Shown here: piece by piece, positions 43,685-52,689 of the stretch
Layout: the number at the start of each line of letters is the position of its first letter
How positions within the stretch are numbered: position 1 is the first letter of the stretch
Assembly (NCBI GenBank): GCA_004402895.1
Contig: SORT01000005.1
Coordinates: 1-64,000, forward strand
Origin: Fidelibacterota bacterium MT.SAG.3
GTDB taxonomy: Bacteria; Fidelibacterota; SORT01
Direction of reading: 5' to 3'
DNA length: 64,000 bases
Notes under the pieces: generated by a model
What the model saw: only the letters and a program-made list of their open reading frames with translations
Databases searched by the model: none
What the model was told of the DNA's origin: nothing
Position numbers and translations under genes: made by a program

Positions 43685-44635
43685 ATGATCTTCTTAGGAA
43701 TAGATGCAGGTGGCACAAAAACAACTGCGGTAGCAGCTGATCTGAATGGCGAGCAGCTGCGCACGGCTCAGGGAGCTCCCGGCGCAATATCCGCGATAGG
43801 AGTAAATGGTGTCAAATCTCTGATAACAGATCTGTTAAAAAAATTAGATCTGTCTGATTCCTTAGAAAAAATTCAAGCATCTGCATTCGGCTTTTCAGGA
43901 GTTGGACGGGCGGACATCAGGAAGAGTGTCGAGGATGAGATAAAGAAAATCGGTTTCACTGATTTTAGAGTTTTCACCGATGGAGAACTGTTACATTACT
44001 CTGCGTTCGGAGAGAGCGATGGAATTCTTCTCGAAGCGGGAACCGGCGCCGTAGCTGTCAGCAGGAAAAATAATTTGTTGACGCAGATCGGGGGATGGGG
44101 ATATCTCTTAGGTGATGAGGGAGGAGGATATCAAATTGGTAGAGATGCGATTAGAAACACATTGGCAGAGGAAGAGCATGACTTGCCGGACTCTAATCTT
44201 TCAAAAGCAATAGTGAATTTTTATGGTGTGGAAAAACGGGAAGAAATTATGAATATAGTTTATGCTGCCGACAGCGCTCAGCAAATCATCTCCTCTTCAG
44301 CAATCACGGTATGCGAGCTGGCTAATCAAGGCGACTCCGATGCAATGACTATTGTAGAAGATGCGGCGACTCATTTATTTTCTCTTCTCAAAACCGCTCT
44401 TGAAAAATTTGATGCTGACGATTTCATAAAAATAGCATGTGCGGGTTCTATTTTAAGCAATGATTCTCCAGTGCTTGATTTATTCAACAAAAAATTAGAG
44501 AACACCGGTTATGACTATGAACTTGTAAACATTTCTGTCGAGCCAGCTGCCGCAGGAGTTTTATATGCGATTAATAGTTCAGGAGAAGAAGCTTCGGAGC
44601 AGCTTCTAAATTCTCTTAAGGGAATAACTGTTTGA
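43685..44635 (+). CDS. BadF/BadG/BcrA-type sugar kinase (N-acetylglucosamine/muramic acid kinase-like)
   Basis: 316 residues of the ASKHA fold. Phosphate-1 loop FLGIDAGGTKTTAVAAD (~3-19), SAFGFSGVGRAD, FTDGELLHYSAFGE, GILLEAGTGAVAV, GGWGYLLGDEGGGYQIGRDAI and the adenosine motif CAGSILSN. The GWGYLLGDEGSG-type motif is characteristic of N-acetylhexosamine kinases in the BadF family. Upstream of alr and a GH3 NagZ-like enzyme, so it probably phosphorylates GlcNAc or anhydro-MurNAc during peptidoglycan recycling. The stop overlaps the alr start. Confidence 0.85.
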   Translation: MIFLGIDAGGTKTTAVAADLNGEQLRTAQGAPGAISAIGVNGVKSLITDLLKKLDLSDSLEKIQASAFGFSGVGRADIRKSVEDEIKKIGFTDFRVFTDGELLHYSAFGESDGILLEAGTGAVAVSRKNNLLTQIGGWGYLLGDEGGGYQIGRDAIRNTLAEEEHDLPDSNLSKAIVNFYGVEKREEIMNIVYAADSAQQIISSSAITVCELANQGDSDAMTIVEDAATHLFSLLKTALEKFDADDFIKIACAGSILSNDSPVLDLFNKKLENTGYDYELVNISVEPAAAGVLYAINSSGEEASEQLLNSLKGITV

Positions 44636-45753
44636 GTAAAGGAGGACATCTCACCTGGGCCGAAATAGATGTAGGCGCTCTTCGGCATAACTATTGGATA
44701 CTCAAAAATAAAGCGGCTGGCGCAGCAATGATGACCGTAGTGAAAGCTGATGCTTACGGGCACGGGGTTATAGAATCGAGCAAAGTTTTCATAGAGGAAG
44801 GGGTTTCATATCTGGCTGTCGCATTTGTAACCGAAGGGGTCGAGCTGCGTGATGCGGCGATTAAGACACCGATTCTCGTCTTCGCCAGACCGAACGAAGA
44901 GAGCATAGGGATTCAACTGCAAAATTCTCTTGATGTGACGGTCACGGACCCCGATGATGTCACGCTTATTTCTGAAGTAGCAAAAAAACTTTCTCTCAAA
45001 GCCAGGGTCCATTTGAATATTGATACGGGAATGAGTCGTCTCGGAGTAACGATCGGAGATGCTGTTGAGACCGCTAAAAAAATTGCTGAACAAGAGCAAC
45101 TTGTATTCGCCGGAATTTATTCTCATCTTTCTTCATCCGATGACTTGGATCAAACTTTTACTGATAACCAATATGAGAAATTCATGAATATAGTTGACGC
45201 TGTCAAAAAGGAGGGAATTAATCCGGGATTGACTCATATCAGCAATTCAGGAGGATTGCTTGGAGATTCTTCCCGGACCTTCGACATGGTAAGACCGGGT
45301 ATTGCATTATATGGACATCATCCAAATCCGGGCAGACAGGATGAAAAGGAATTGATTCAGGTGATGACCTTAAAATCAACAGTCTCACAGCTGCGAAAAA
45401 TTGAGAAGGAGAGTCCTGTAAGTTATGGTCAAAGATGGCGAGCAAAAGAGAAGACGATAATTGCCACCATTCCTATCGGTTATGCGGACGGAATAAGCAG
45501 GTTACTCTCAAACAATATGGAGGTGTTGATAGGGGGGAAAAGATATCCTGTCGTCGGAACGATAACCATGGACATGATAATGGTGGACGTGGGCAATTCT
45601 GATGTTAAAATAGGAGATGAAGTAGTGATATACGGGAATCAAGAATCTGAATCTATCAGGATTGCAGATGTTGCGCTGAAATTGAACACGATTTCATATG
45701 AGATCACTTGTTTAATTTCGAAAAGGGTACCGCGAATTTACGTGAACAAATAA
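44632..45753 (+). CDS. alr: Alanine racemase
   Basis: 373 residues from TTG 44632 (TTGA overlap). LTWAEIDVGALRHNYWILK, PLP lysine in MTVVKADAYGHG (~38), HLNIDTGMSRLG, HISNSGGLL, and the C-terminal catalytic Tyr in IPIGYADGISR with VVGTITMDMIMVDV. It interconverts L- and D-alanine for cell-wall synthesis; here it is embedded in a muropeptide-use operon. Confidence 0.95.
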   Translation: MSKGGHLTWAEIDVGALRHNYWILKNKAAGAAMMTVVKADAYGHGVIESSKVFIEEGVSYLAVAFVTEGVELRDAAIKTPILVFARPNEESIGIQLQNSLDVTVTDPDDVTLISEVAKKLSLKARVHLNIDTGMSRLGVTIGDAVETAKKIAEQEQLVFAGIYSHLSSSDDLDQTFTDNQYEKFMNIVDAVKKEGINPGLTHISNSGGLLGDSSRTFDMVRPGIALYGHHPNPGRQDEKELIQVMTLKSTVSQLRKIEKESPVSYGQRWRAKEKTIIATIPIGYADGISRLLSNNMEVLIGGKRYPVVGTITMDMIMVDVGNSDVKIGDEVVIYGNQESESIRIADVALKLNTISYEITCLISKRVPRIYVNK

Positions 45754-45767
45754 GGAAAATAAGTTTA

Positions 45768-48623
45768 ATGAAAAAATATATTTATTTGTTGGGGTCGACA
45801 CTCATTCTTGGCTGTTCCTCTATGGGAGTTAAGACAGGAGAAAATTGGGTCAATGACAGGATAGCAAAGATGACAATTGAGGAGAAAGTTGGGCAGATGA
45901 TGGTTCCAGCTTATGCCCCGAGGTTCTTCAATGAAGGGAATGCGCAATTTAACAGATTGCTCAAATTGGTGGAAAAGTACTATGTCGGCGGTGTGATGTT
46001 TTTTCGAGGAAATCCGTATTCAGTCGGAAGATCGGTTGATCGGTTACAGGCGGCGGCGAAAACTCCGCTACTTGTAATGGCAGATATGGAATGGGGACTT
46101 CCTATGCGGGTCGACGAAAGTACGCGCTTTCTTCAGAATATGGCTACGGGGGCTGCCGGGAATGAAGATTACGCGTATCAAATCGGCAAAATCACAGGAA
46201 AAGAAGCTCGTGCCATTGGAGTTCATATCGGGTTTGCGCCTGTTATGGACGTTAATAATAATCCAGATAATATCATTATAAATACGCGTTCATACGGCGA
46301 GGACCCGGCGCTTGTATCAAAAATGGGAACTGCATTCATTCGCGGACTGCAGGAAGAGGGTGTTTATGCCACAGCAAAACATTTTCCCGGACATGGTGAC
46401 ACAGATGTTGATCCTCATATGTCGCTGCCGACCATTAATGCTTCAAGAGAGCGCATAAATAATTTAGAACTGCCTCCATTTCAGGCGGCTGTTGATGCCG
46501 GTGTACAATGTATAATGGTTGCTCATATTACTTTTAGTCAGATAAAGGAAATGCAGGGGAGACCGACGACACTAGATCCTTATTTTATCAAAACCGTTCT
46601 GAGAGAGGAGATGGGTTTTAAGGGACTCGTTGTCAGTGATGCAATGGATATGGGCGGCATAACCGATAATTACTGGTCCGGCGAAGCAGCTGTCATGGCG
46701 ATAAATGCTGGAATAGATATGGTTCTTCTACCGCCGAATTTCGAAAGTACATATAAGTTTGTTCTTCAAGCGGTAAAAGAAGGCAGAATAAGTATGGAAC
46801 GACTCGACGAAGCGGTGCGGCGAATTCTCAGAGCAAAAGCGGATCATGGACTTGAAAAAAAGCCTCTCTATAGCGAAGATAACCTTGAAAAGATAATGTC
46901 TGATTCAAAATCAGCATGGAAGGCGGAGCAGATCGCAAACGCCTCAATGACCCTTCTCAGAGACGATAAGAATGTGATACCTTTTAAAGCCGAGAAGATC
47001 GGAAAACTGCTTGTGCTTACGGTGACTGATGAAGATGGGACTGCTTGGAGGGGAGCAACAATGAACAGGGAAGCTGCTGTTCGAGTACCCAATATGAAAG
47101 CAGTCTTTGTTGACCCACGTTCTACGGAAGAAGAGATCTCCCAAATAATCATAGAAGCTGATTCTGTAGATGCGATCATAGTCGGTGTATATGTAAAATG
47201 GCGGGACAGGAAAGGTACCATCTCGCTGCCTGACACGACGGTAGAATTGCTTAAAAACGTATTCAAGATAGACAAACCGATGGCAGTGATAGCATTCGGT
47301 TCACCATATACGTTAAGACAGATCCCTGAGGTGCCGTCTTATCTCGTGGCATATGAAACGGTCTCATTAGCGCAAAGAGCTGCGATAAAGGCGCTGTTCG
47401 GAGAGATTCCGATCAAAGCGAAATTACCTGTATCAATCCCGGGTTATTACGAGATTGGAGACGGACTTGAACGGAATGTACGCAAGATGGAACTCGTCGG
47501 GAATATTAAAGACGAATTATTTAAGGAAACATACGCTGTCATAAATGCAGCGATAGCTGATTCGGTATTCCCCGGTGCGCAAATTGCTATCATAAGAAAG
47601 GGTGAACTCGTTTCTAATAGATCGTTCGGGCATCAGACATACGACGCTTCGTCGCCGGAGATAACGCCGGAGACGATGTATGATTTGGCATCGGTGACTA
47701 AAATAGTTGCGACCACAGTTGTTGCGATGAATCTGTGGGAGAAGAAAAAAATAATGCTTGATATTCCTGTAAAGAGCTATCTTCCGGGTTTCGGTGGAGG
47801 TGAAAAAGACAGAGTGACTATCCGTCACCTCCTGACACATTCTTCCGGCGCCCATTGGTGGACAGACCTCTGGAACCAAGCCACCGATAAAGAAGCGGCA
47901 TATAAGCACATTTATGAGCTTCCGCTTGATTTTACTCCCGGCGATTCGATGATCTATTCTGATTTAGGATTGATCTTAATGATGGATATAATTGAAACTG
48001 TTACGGGCAGTACGCTGGATAAATTGGCAAATAGGTTATATTACAAACCGCTTGGAATGAAGAATACAATGTACAATCCGCCAAAAGGATTGCTTGGAAG
48101 AATAGCTCCGACTGAGATCGGAGGGAGCATGGACAGAGGGCTCATACACGGGGATGTGCATGACGAGAATGCTTTCTTCTTAGGGGGCGTTTCCTCTCAT
48201 GCGGGACTCTTCTCTACAGCGGAAGATCTGGCGTCAATGGCGCAAATGCTCATAAATAAGGGAATATACAAGCATCGGCGGTTTTTCAAACCTGAGACGA
48301 TAGAATATTGGACTGCGGCTCAAAATATCACTCCAAACAGCGATAGAGCTATCGGCTGGCGAACGCCCACAGCGCCGGGATCATCAGCAGGCGATTATTT
48401 CTCGGAGGGAAGTTACGGTCATACAGGATTTACAGGCACGACTTTTTGGATCGATCCAAATCGTGAGATAGCGCTAATATTACTTACTAACAGGGTACAT
48501 CCGACGCGCGAGCGGGGCGGAATATATCAGGTACGAAGGGATTTCCATAATTCTGTGATGAGAGCGCTTCTGACAGAAATGGGAGAGCCTATTCCTGATC
48601 TTAATGATCTATCCGAAAATTAA
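45768..48623 (+). CDS. GH3 beta-N-acetylhexosaminidase (NagZ-like) fused to a serine beta-lactamase-fold hydrolase; lipoprotein
   Basis: 951 residues from ATG 45768 (an in-frame upstream codon inside alr is rejected). Lipobox ILGCSS (Cys16). GH3 N-domain ~28-365 with KHFPGHGDTDVDPH (catalytic His/Asp dyad loop of NagZ, ~204) and LVVSDAMDMGGI (nucleophile Asp ~290). GH3 C-domain ~390-580. The beta-lactamase/PBP4-star-type domain ~590-940 has SVTK (SxxK, ~642-645), YSD (YxN-like) and YGHTGFTGT (KTG-like). This two-domain form is common in FCB bacteria and fits release of GlcNAc plus trimming of stem peptides or ester groups at the cell surface. It follows alr by 14 bases. Confidence 0.9.
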   Translation: MKKYIYLLGSTLILGCSSMGVKTGENWVNDRIAKMTIEEKVGQMMVPAYAPRFFNEGNAQFNRLLKLVEKYYVGGVMFFRGNPYSVGRSVDRLQAAAKTPLLVMADMEWGLPMRVDESTRFLQNMATGAAGNEDYAYQIGKITGKEARAIGVHIGFAPVMDVNNNPDNIIINTRSYGEDPALVSKMGTAFIRGLQEEGVYATAKHFPGHGDTDVDPHMSLPTINASRERINNLELPPFQAAVDAGVQCIMVAHITFSQIKEMQGRPTTLDPYFIKTVLREEMGFKGLVVSDAMDMGGITDNYWSGEAAVMAINAGIDMVLLPPNFESTYKFVLQAVKEGRISMERLDEAVRRILRAKADHGLEKKPLYSEDNLEKIMSDSKSAWKAEQIANASMTLLRDDKNVIPFKAEKIGKLLVLTVTDEDGTAWRGATMNREAAVRVPNMKAVFVDPRSTEEEISQIIIEADSVDAIIVGVYVKWRDRKGTISLPDTTVELLKNVFKIDKPMAVIAFGSPYTLRQIPEVPSYLVAYETVSLAQRAAIKALFGEIPIKAKLPVSIPGYYEIGDGLERNVRKMELVGNIKDELFKETYAVINAAIADSVFPGAQIAIIRKGELVSNRSFGHQTYDASSPEITPETMYDLASVTKIVATTVVAMNLWEKKKIMLDIPVKSYLPGFGGGEKDRVTIRHLLTHSSGAHWWTDLWNQATDKEAAYKHIYELPLDFTPGDSMIYSDLGLILMMDIIETVTGSTLDKLANRLYYKPLGMKNTMYNPPKGLLGRIAPTEIGGSMDRGLIHGDVHDENAFFLGGVSSHAGLFSTAEDLASMAQMLINKGIYKHRRFFKPETIEYWTAAQNITPNSDRAIGWRTPTAPGSSAGDYFSEGSYGHTGFTGTTFWIDPNREIALILLTNRVHPTRERGGIYQVRRDFHNSVMRALLTEMGEPIPDLNDLSEN

Positions 48624-48756
48624 ATTGATTTCTCTGAATTATTTAATGAAGCAGATTATACTCTCGCTGGGTGAATCGGGACTCGTTTCAAAGGAACTCC
48701 TACGGAGGATTTTGGCGAAGCCAAAAGACGGGGTGTGTCAGAAGTTGATGATCATA

Positions 48757-48879
48757 GTCATTGCGAGGAGTGAATCGACAAAGCCCCAGAGGGATTCCTA
48801 TGGAACAATCTCATAATTATCGCCAGTTGACACAATATTTTAGATTGCCGCGTCCGGTTAAAGCCGGACTCGCAAAGAC
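48757..48879. repeat. Palindromic MITE-like repeat, copy 1
   Basis: A 123-base element with terminal inverted repeats GTCATTGCGAG (48757-48767) and CTCGCAAAGAC (48869-48879), one mismatch. Inner arms are CAATCT and AGATTG, plus a perfect GTCCGG/CCGGAC hairpin (48852-48869). It lies in the ~315-base gap between the GH3 gene and the first symporter, which holds no convincing gene. The GTCATTGCGAGGAG core returns at 53444. No transposase is nearby. Confidence 0.7.
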
Positions 48880-48939
48880 AGTTTTTTCATTTTCCATACA
48901 CAAGATTATCAATCTGAATAATTCTTAATGGGAGAGTGA

Positions 48940-50457
48940 ATGGGATTTACCTCAATTGATATGATAATCGTAGTAGTGTATATGGCTGCTTCAGTAGGCT
49001 TGGGTTCGTGGATTGGCAGAAAACAGACCAACACAACAGATTACTTTCTCGGTGGCAGAGATATTCCCTGGCAGGCTGTAACGTTCAGTATAGTAGCAAC
49101 GGAAACAAGTGTTCTTACTTTTATCGGTATTCCGGCGATTTCCTATTTGGGAAATATTACGTTTCTACAGATAGTATTCGGTTATATGATAGGTCGGTTA
49201 TTGGTAGCGCTGATCATGATTCCGGCTTATTCTGAAGGAAAGATCGAAACTGCATACCATTTTCTCGGCAACAGGTTCGGACAGAAAATGAGGAGCATAG
49301 CCAGTATAACGTTTATGGGCACTCGTCTTTTGGCGGATGGTGTGCGGCTATTTGCTACCGCGATCCCGCTAACGATAATAATCAAGGGAAGTGGTTTTCT
49401 TGGCGGATTAACCGAGGGTCAATTTTACGTTCTCTCTATTGTTTTTATCGGTATCCTGACGATGGTATATACCTATATAGGAGGAATTCGTTCGGTCATC
49501 TGGATGGACGTTATTCAAATGAGTGTCTATATAGGTGGAGCGCTGCTTGCCGTTCTGCTTATTCTAAACAGACTTCCCGGCGGATTTGACGGTGTCATCG
49601 AATGGGCTGCCGATGAAAATAAACTTCGGTGGCTTTATTTCGGAACTGATCTTTCCTTAAGAGAATTTATAAAAGCGCCGTATACTTTGTTTACCGCAGT
49701 GATAGCCGGCTCAATATTTTCTCTTGCGTCTCACGGCACCGACCAACTTATTATTCAGAGGGTACTTACGTGCAGGGATAAACGTTCAAGTCAGCTTGCG
49801 ATTACGTCAAGCGGTATAGTGATATTCTTTCAATTTTTGATCTTCTTACTTCTCGGAGCAATGCTTTACGCATATTACGAGGGATTGTCCCCTGAACAAT
49901 TAGGATTGACCCGCGCTGACGGAATCTTCCCTAAATTTATTGTGGAGGAGATGCCCGTGGGGATAAGCGGATTGATAGTGGCGGCATTGTTTGCCGCAGC
50001 TATGAGCACACTTTCAAGCAGCCTTTCAAGTCTTTCAAGCGCAACGGTTTTAGACATATATAAACCGCTCTTCGGAAAGGATAAGTCAGAAACCGAACTG
50101 CTGAGCATCTCCCGTAAAGTTACTCTTGGATGGGGGGTGATCCTGATCTCCACCGCTATCGGTTTTATCGGACTGAAAGGTACCGTAGTCGAAGTGGCTC
50201 TCGGTATAGCATCATACACATATGGCGGGCTGCTCGGAGTGTTTTTAATTGGAATTATAGACAAGAAAACAAAGCAGATTGATGCTATAATAGGCTTCAT
50301 TACAGCTCTTATTGTTATGACGGTGGTGATAGCCACCCTGAAGATCGCCTGGCCTTTATATACAGTGGTGGGAGCGACAACCGTTATAGTAGTCGGTCTG
50401 ATGTCAAGTAAATTCGGATTTGGCAGTGAATCTAAAACAAATAAGATGACTGAATGA
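48940..50457 (+). CDS. Sodium:solute symporter (SSS family)
   Basis: 505 residues with about 13 membrane helices. N-terminal IDMIIVVVYMAASVGLGSWIGR, TTDYFLGGRDIPWQAV, FSIVATETSVLTFIGIPAISY (cited in part), later AALFAAAMSTLSSSLSSLSSATVLDIYKP with the Na-site Ser/Thr run. It imports a solute with sodium. Operon position after the peptidoglycan-hydrolase lipoprotein suggests uptake of amino sugars or muropeptides. It overlaps the next symporter gene by four bases (ATGA). Confidence 0.9.
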   Translation: MGFTSIDMIIVVVYMAASVGLGSWIGRKQTNTTDYFLGGRDIPWQAVTFSIVATETSVLTFIGIPAISYLGNITFLQIVFGYMIGRLLVALIMIPAYSEGKIETAYHFLGNRFGQKMRSIASITFMGTRLLADGVRLFATAIPLTIIIKGSGFLGGLTEGQFYVLSIVFIGILTMVYTYIGGIRSVIWMDVIQMSVYIGGALLAVLLILNRLPGGFDGVIEWAADENKLRWLYFGTDLSLREFIKAPYTLFTAVIAGSIFSLASHGTDQLIIQRVLTCRDKRSSQLAITSSGIVIFFQFLIFLLLGAMLYAYYEGLSPEQLGLTRADGIFPKFIVEEMPVGISGLIVAALFAAAMSTLSSSLSSLSSATVLDIYKPLFGKDKSETELLSISRKVTLGWGVILISTAIGFIGLKGTVVEVALGIASYTYGGLLGVFLIGIIDKKTKQIDAIIGFITALIVMTVVIATLKIAWPLYTVVGATTVIVVGLMSSKFGFGSESKTNKMTE

Positions 50458-52205
50458 ACGTATCAACTCTCGATTGGGCATTGGTAATTTTATACTTCGT
50501 TTTCGCTTTGGGAATAGGGCTGTATTATTCTCGAAGAGCATCGGGGAGCATAGTAGAATATTTTACTTCAGGTAGGAGCCTTCCATGGTGGGTGGCGGGT
50601 ACGAGCATGGTCGCCACCACTTTTGCGGCTGACACTCCGTTAGCGGTCACAGAGCTCGTAGCGAACCATGGCATCGCAGGCAACTGGCTATGGTGGAACA
50701 TGCTGATGAGCGGTCTCCTGACTGTATTTTTATTCTCCCGACTATGGAGAAGGGCGGAAGTGATAACGGATGTGGAGTTTACGGAATTACGTTATTCGGG
50801 TAAACCCGCGGCATTTTTGAGGGGATTTAGAGCGTTGTACCTGGCTATACCTATAAACCTGATAGTCATGGGCTGGGTAACATTGGCAATGGTCAAGATA
50901 ATCGAATTGAGTATCGGCGTTGATAAATGGATCGCGGTTGGAATAACTATGGCGGTAGTTCTGCTTTACAGTACCATGAGCGGATTGTGGGGGGTAGTGA
51001 TGACAGACATGCTTCAATTCATAATCGCGATGGTCGGTTCGATAGCCTTAGCGTATTTCGCAATCGATGCGGTCGGTGGAATTGACGGATTGAAAACGGG
51101 GCTGATCGATATTTACGGACCCGACCATGGACTGTTAGATTTTATGCCTGATATAGGCTCGGTATGGATGCCGATGACAGCTTTTTTTGTTTATCTTGCC
51201 GTGAATTGGTGGGCTGCATGGTATCCGGGCGCCGAACCGGGCGGCGGCGGTTACATCGCTCAACGGATGTTTGCCGCCAAAGATGAGAAGCATTCGTTCC
51301 TCGCAACGCTCTGGTTCAACGTAGCGCACTATGCGCTTCGTCCATGGCCATGGATACTTGTCGCTTTAGTAAGTATAGTATTATATCCTGATTTAGAGGA
51401 TAAACAGACAGGCTATATCCTCGTGATGCTCAATGTCTTACCGGTAGGATTTAAAGGATTACTTTTGGCTTCGTTCGCCGCGGCATTTATGTCCACGATA
51501 AGCACTCAGCTCAATTGGGGCAGCTCATATCTTGTTAATGATTTCTATAAGCGGTTCATTAATAAAGATGCGAGCGATTCACACTATGTTATGATTGCGC
51601 GATTATCAACTGTTGTCTTAGTAATTCTATCGGCGTTTGTTACTTCGCAGATGGATACGATCGCCGGCGCATGGAAATTCCTACTTGCCATTGGCGCTGG
51701 AACGGGTTCTGTCTATATATTACGCTGGTTCTGGTGGCGTATAAATGCATGGTCGGAGATTTCCGCGATGGTCATGTCATTTATTACCGCGATCAGTTTA
51801 CAAACGATCTTTGGCATGGACACTTCCGATGCTAACGTTTTCGCCCAAGTCATGCTGATAACCGTCGGCGCAAGTACTATCGTATGGCTCAGTGTTACAT
51901 TTTTGACCGCGCCGGAGAGTGAGGAAGTACTGCTGAAGTTTTATAGGAAAGTTCGTCCGGGCGGAAATTTTTGGAAGCCTATCAGTGAATTAGCTCCCGA
52001 GGTTAAAACCGATAAAGGATTATCATGGGACCTCGCGGATTGGGCTGCAGGATTGGTTATGATCTATTCTACTCTTTTTGGAGTCGGTAAAATACTGCTC
52101 GGACATTCGCTGCTCGGCATTGGTTTACTTATACTTGCGGCTTTCGCATTCTCATTTATTAGATGGGATCTGAATCGAAGGGGCTGGAAGAGTATTTCCG
52201 AGTAA
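50454..52205 (+). CDS. Sodium:solute symporter (SSS family), second paralogue
   Basis: 583 residues, about 13-14 membrane helices. LDWALVILYFVFALGIGLYYSRR, VEYFTSGRSLPWWVAGTSMVATTFAADTPLAVTELVA (cited in part), PGAEPGGGGYIAQRMFAAKDEKH, and AAFMSTISTQLNWGSSYLVNDFYKR, the SSS sodium-site motif. It belongs to a different branch from its neighbour; such tandem transporters may handle different sugars or one may act as a subunit. Translationally coupled to the first symporter. Confidence 0.9.
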   Translation: MNVSTLDWALVILYFVFALGIGLYYSRRASGSIVEYFTSGRSLPWWVAGTSMVATTFAADTPLAVTELVANHGIAGNWLWWNMLMSGLLTVFLFSRLWRRAEVITDVEFTELRYSGKPAAFLRGFRALYLAIPINLIVMGWVTLAMVKIIELSIGVDKWIAVGITMAVVLLYSTMSGLWGVVMTDMLQFIIAMVGSIALAYFAIDAVGGIDGLKTGLIDIYGPDHGLLDFMPDIGSVWMPMTAFFVYLAVNWWAAWYPGAEPGGGGYIAQRMFAAKDEKHSFLATLWFNVAHYALRPWPWILVALVSIVLYPDLEDKQTGYILVMLNVLPVGFKGLLLASFAAAFMSTISTQLNWGSSYLVNDFYKRFINKDASDSHYVMIARLSTVVLVILSAFVTSQMDTIAGAWKFLLAIGAGTGSVYILRWFWWRINAWSEISAMVMSFITAISLQTIFGMDTSDANVFAQVMLITVGASTIVWLSVTFLTAPESEEVLLKFYRKVRPGGNFWKPISELAPEVKTDKGLSWDLADWAAGLVMIYSTLFGVGKILLGHSLLGIGLLILAAFAFSFIRWDLNRRGWKSISE

Positions 52206-52360
52206 AAGTCGAATAGTCATTTGCAATAGAATTATGAAATATTCACGGATGACCGATTGAATATAAATGAAAACGGAGTGTTTAATTCACCCTTAGTACT
52301 GATTCCGCTTTAATTAATGAAGCTTGATCCTTCCAAATACCATAACATATTTATTATTAA

Positions 52361-52399
52361 ATAGGGGTATATAACCTGTTATGGTCTATATACCCCTAT
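52361..52399 (+). terminator. Long hairpin after the symporter genes
   Basis: ATAGGGGTATATA (52361-52373) pairs perfectly with TATATACCCCTAT (52387-52399) over 13 bases and is followed by ATTTTCG. It probably ends the symporter transcript. A second possible stem, ACCATAACA (52339-52347) with TGTTATGGT (52377-52385), would compete with it. The rest of the ~480-base gap contains a CATAAACGCT/AGCGTTTATG inverted repeat (52473-52482 / 52551-52560), then the sigma54 promoter and leader ORF listed next. Confidence 0.55.
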
Positions 52400-52558
52400 A
52401 TTTTCGTTATTAAATACTTCTGAAAGAGGTGGAACAGATATTATATTTAAAACGTATAAGAAGTAAAGATTGCATAAACGCTGTAATAATAATATAACAA
52501 CTGCATTATGTTCTGATCATCATGTGAACTAATTGTTAATTTAAAATATAAGCGTTTA

Positions 52559-52574
52559 TGGCACAAGGTGTGCA
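52559..52574 (+). promoter_or_regulatory. Sigma54 promoter upstream of the RRM gene
   Basis: TGGCAC, AAGGT, GTGCA: ten of eleven consensus positions with exact GG-N10-GC spacing. Predicted start ~52586, which leaves a ~104-base leader containing the small ORF at 52629. The AGCGTTTATG arm of an upstream inverted repeat overlaps its -24 element. Confidence 0.6.
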
Positions 52575-52628
52575 CTAATAATAACAATATAGTGAATCCT
52601 AATAACTTTATAGTGAGGAGGATATTGG

Positions 52629-52652
52629 ATGGTAGAAGTCTCTAAGAATTAG
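52629..52652 (+). CDS. Candidate leader peptide (7 codons)
   Basis: ATG at 52629 preceded by GAGGAGGA (52615-52622) at ideal spacing encodes MVEVSKN and a TAG stop. This ribosome site is much stronger than that of the RRM gene 38 bases downstream (only GTGGGA near 52679-52684), and the frames differ. The arrangement suggests translation of the leader affects the main gene, but it could be chance. Confidence 0.35.
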   Translation: MVEVSKN

Positions 52653-52689
52653 CAATACCTAACGTCTACAGGGGTAGAGTGGGAACTTA

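Noticed and set aside
43224-43688. Long open frame overlapping the HU gene
   Set aside because: It covers HU in another frame, which has a clear family match, its own ribosome site, promoter and terminator.
48604-48816. 70-codon open frame after the GH3 gene
   Set aside because: Its second half runs through the palindromic repeat at 48757 and it has no ribosome site or family-like sequence.
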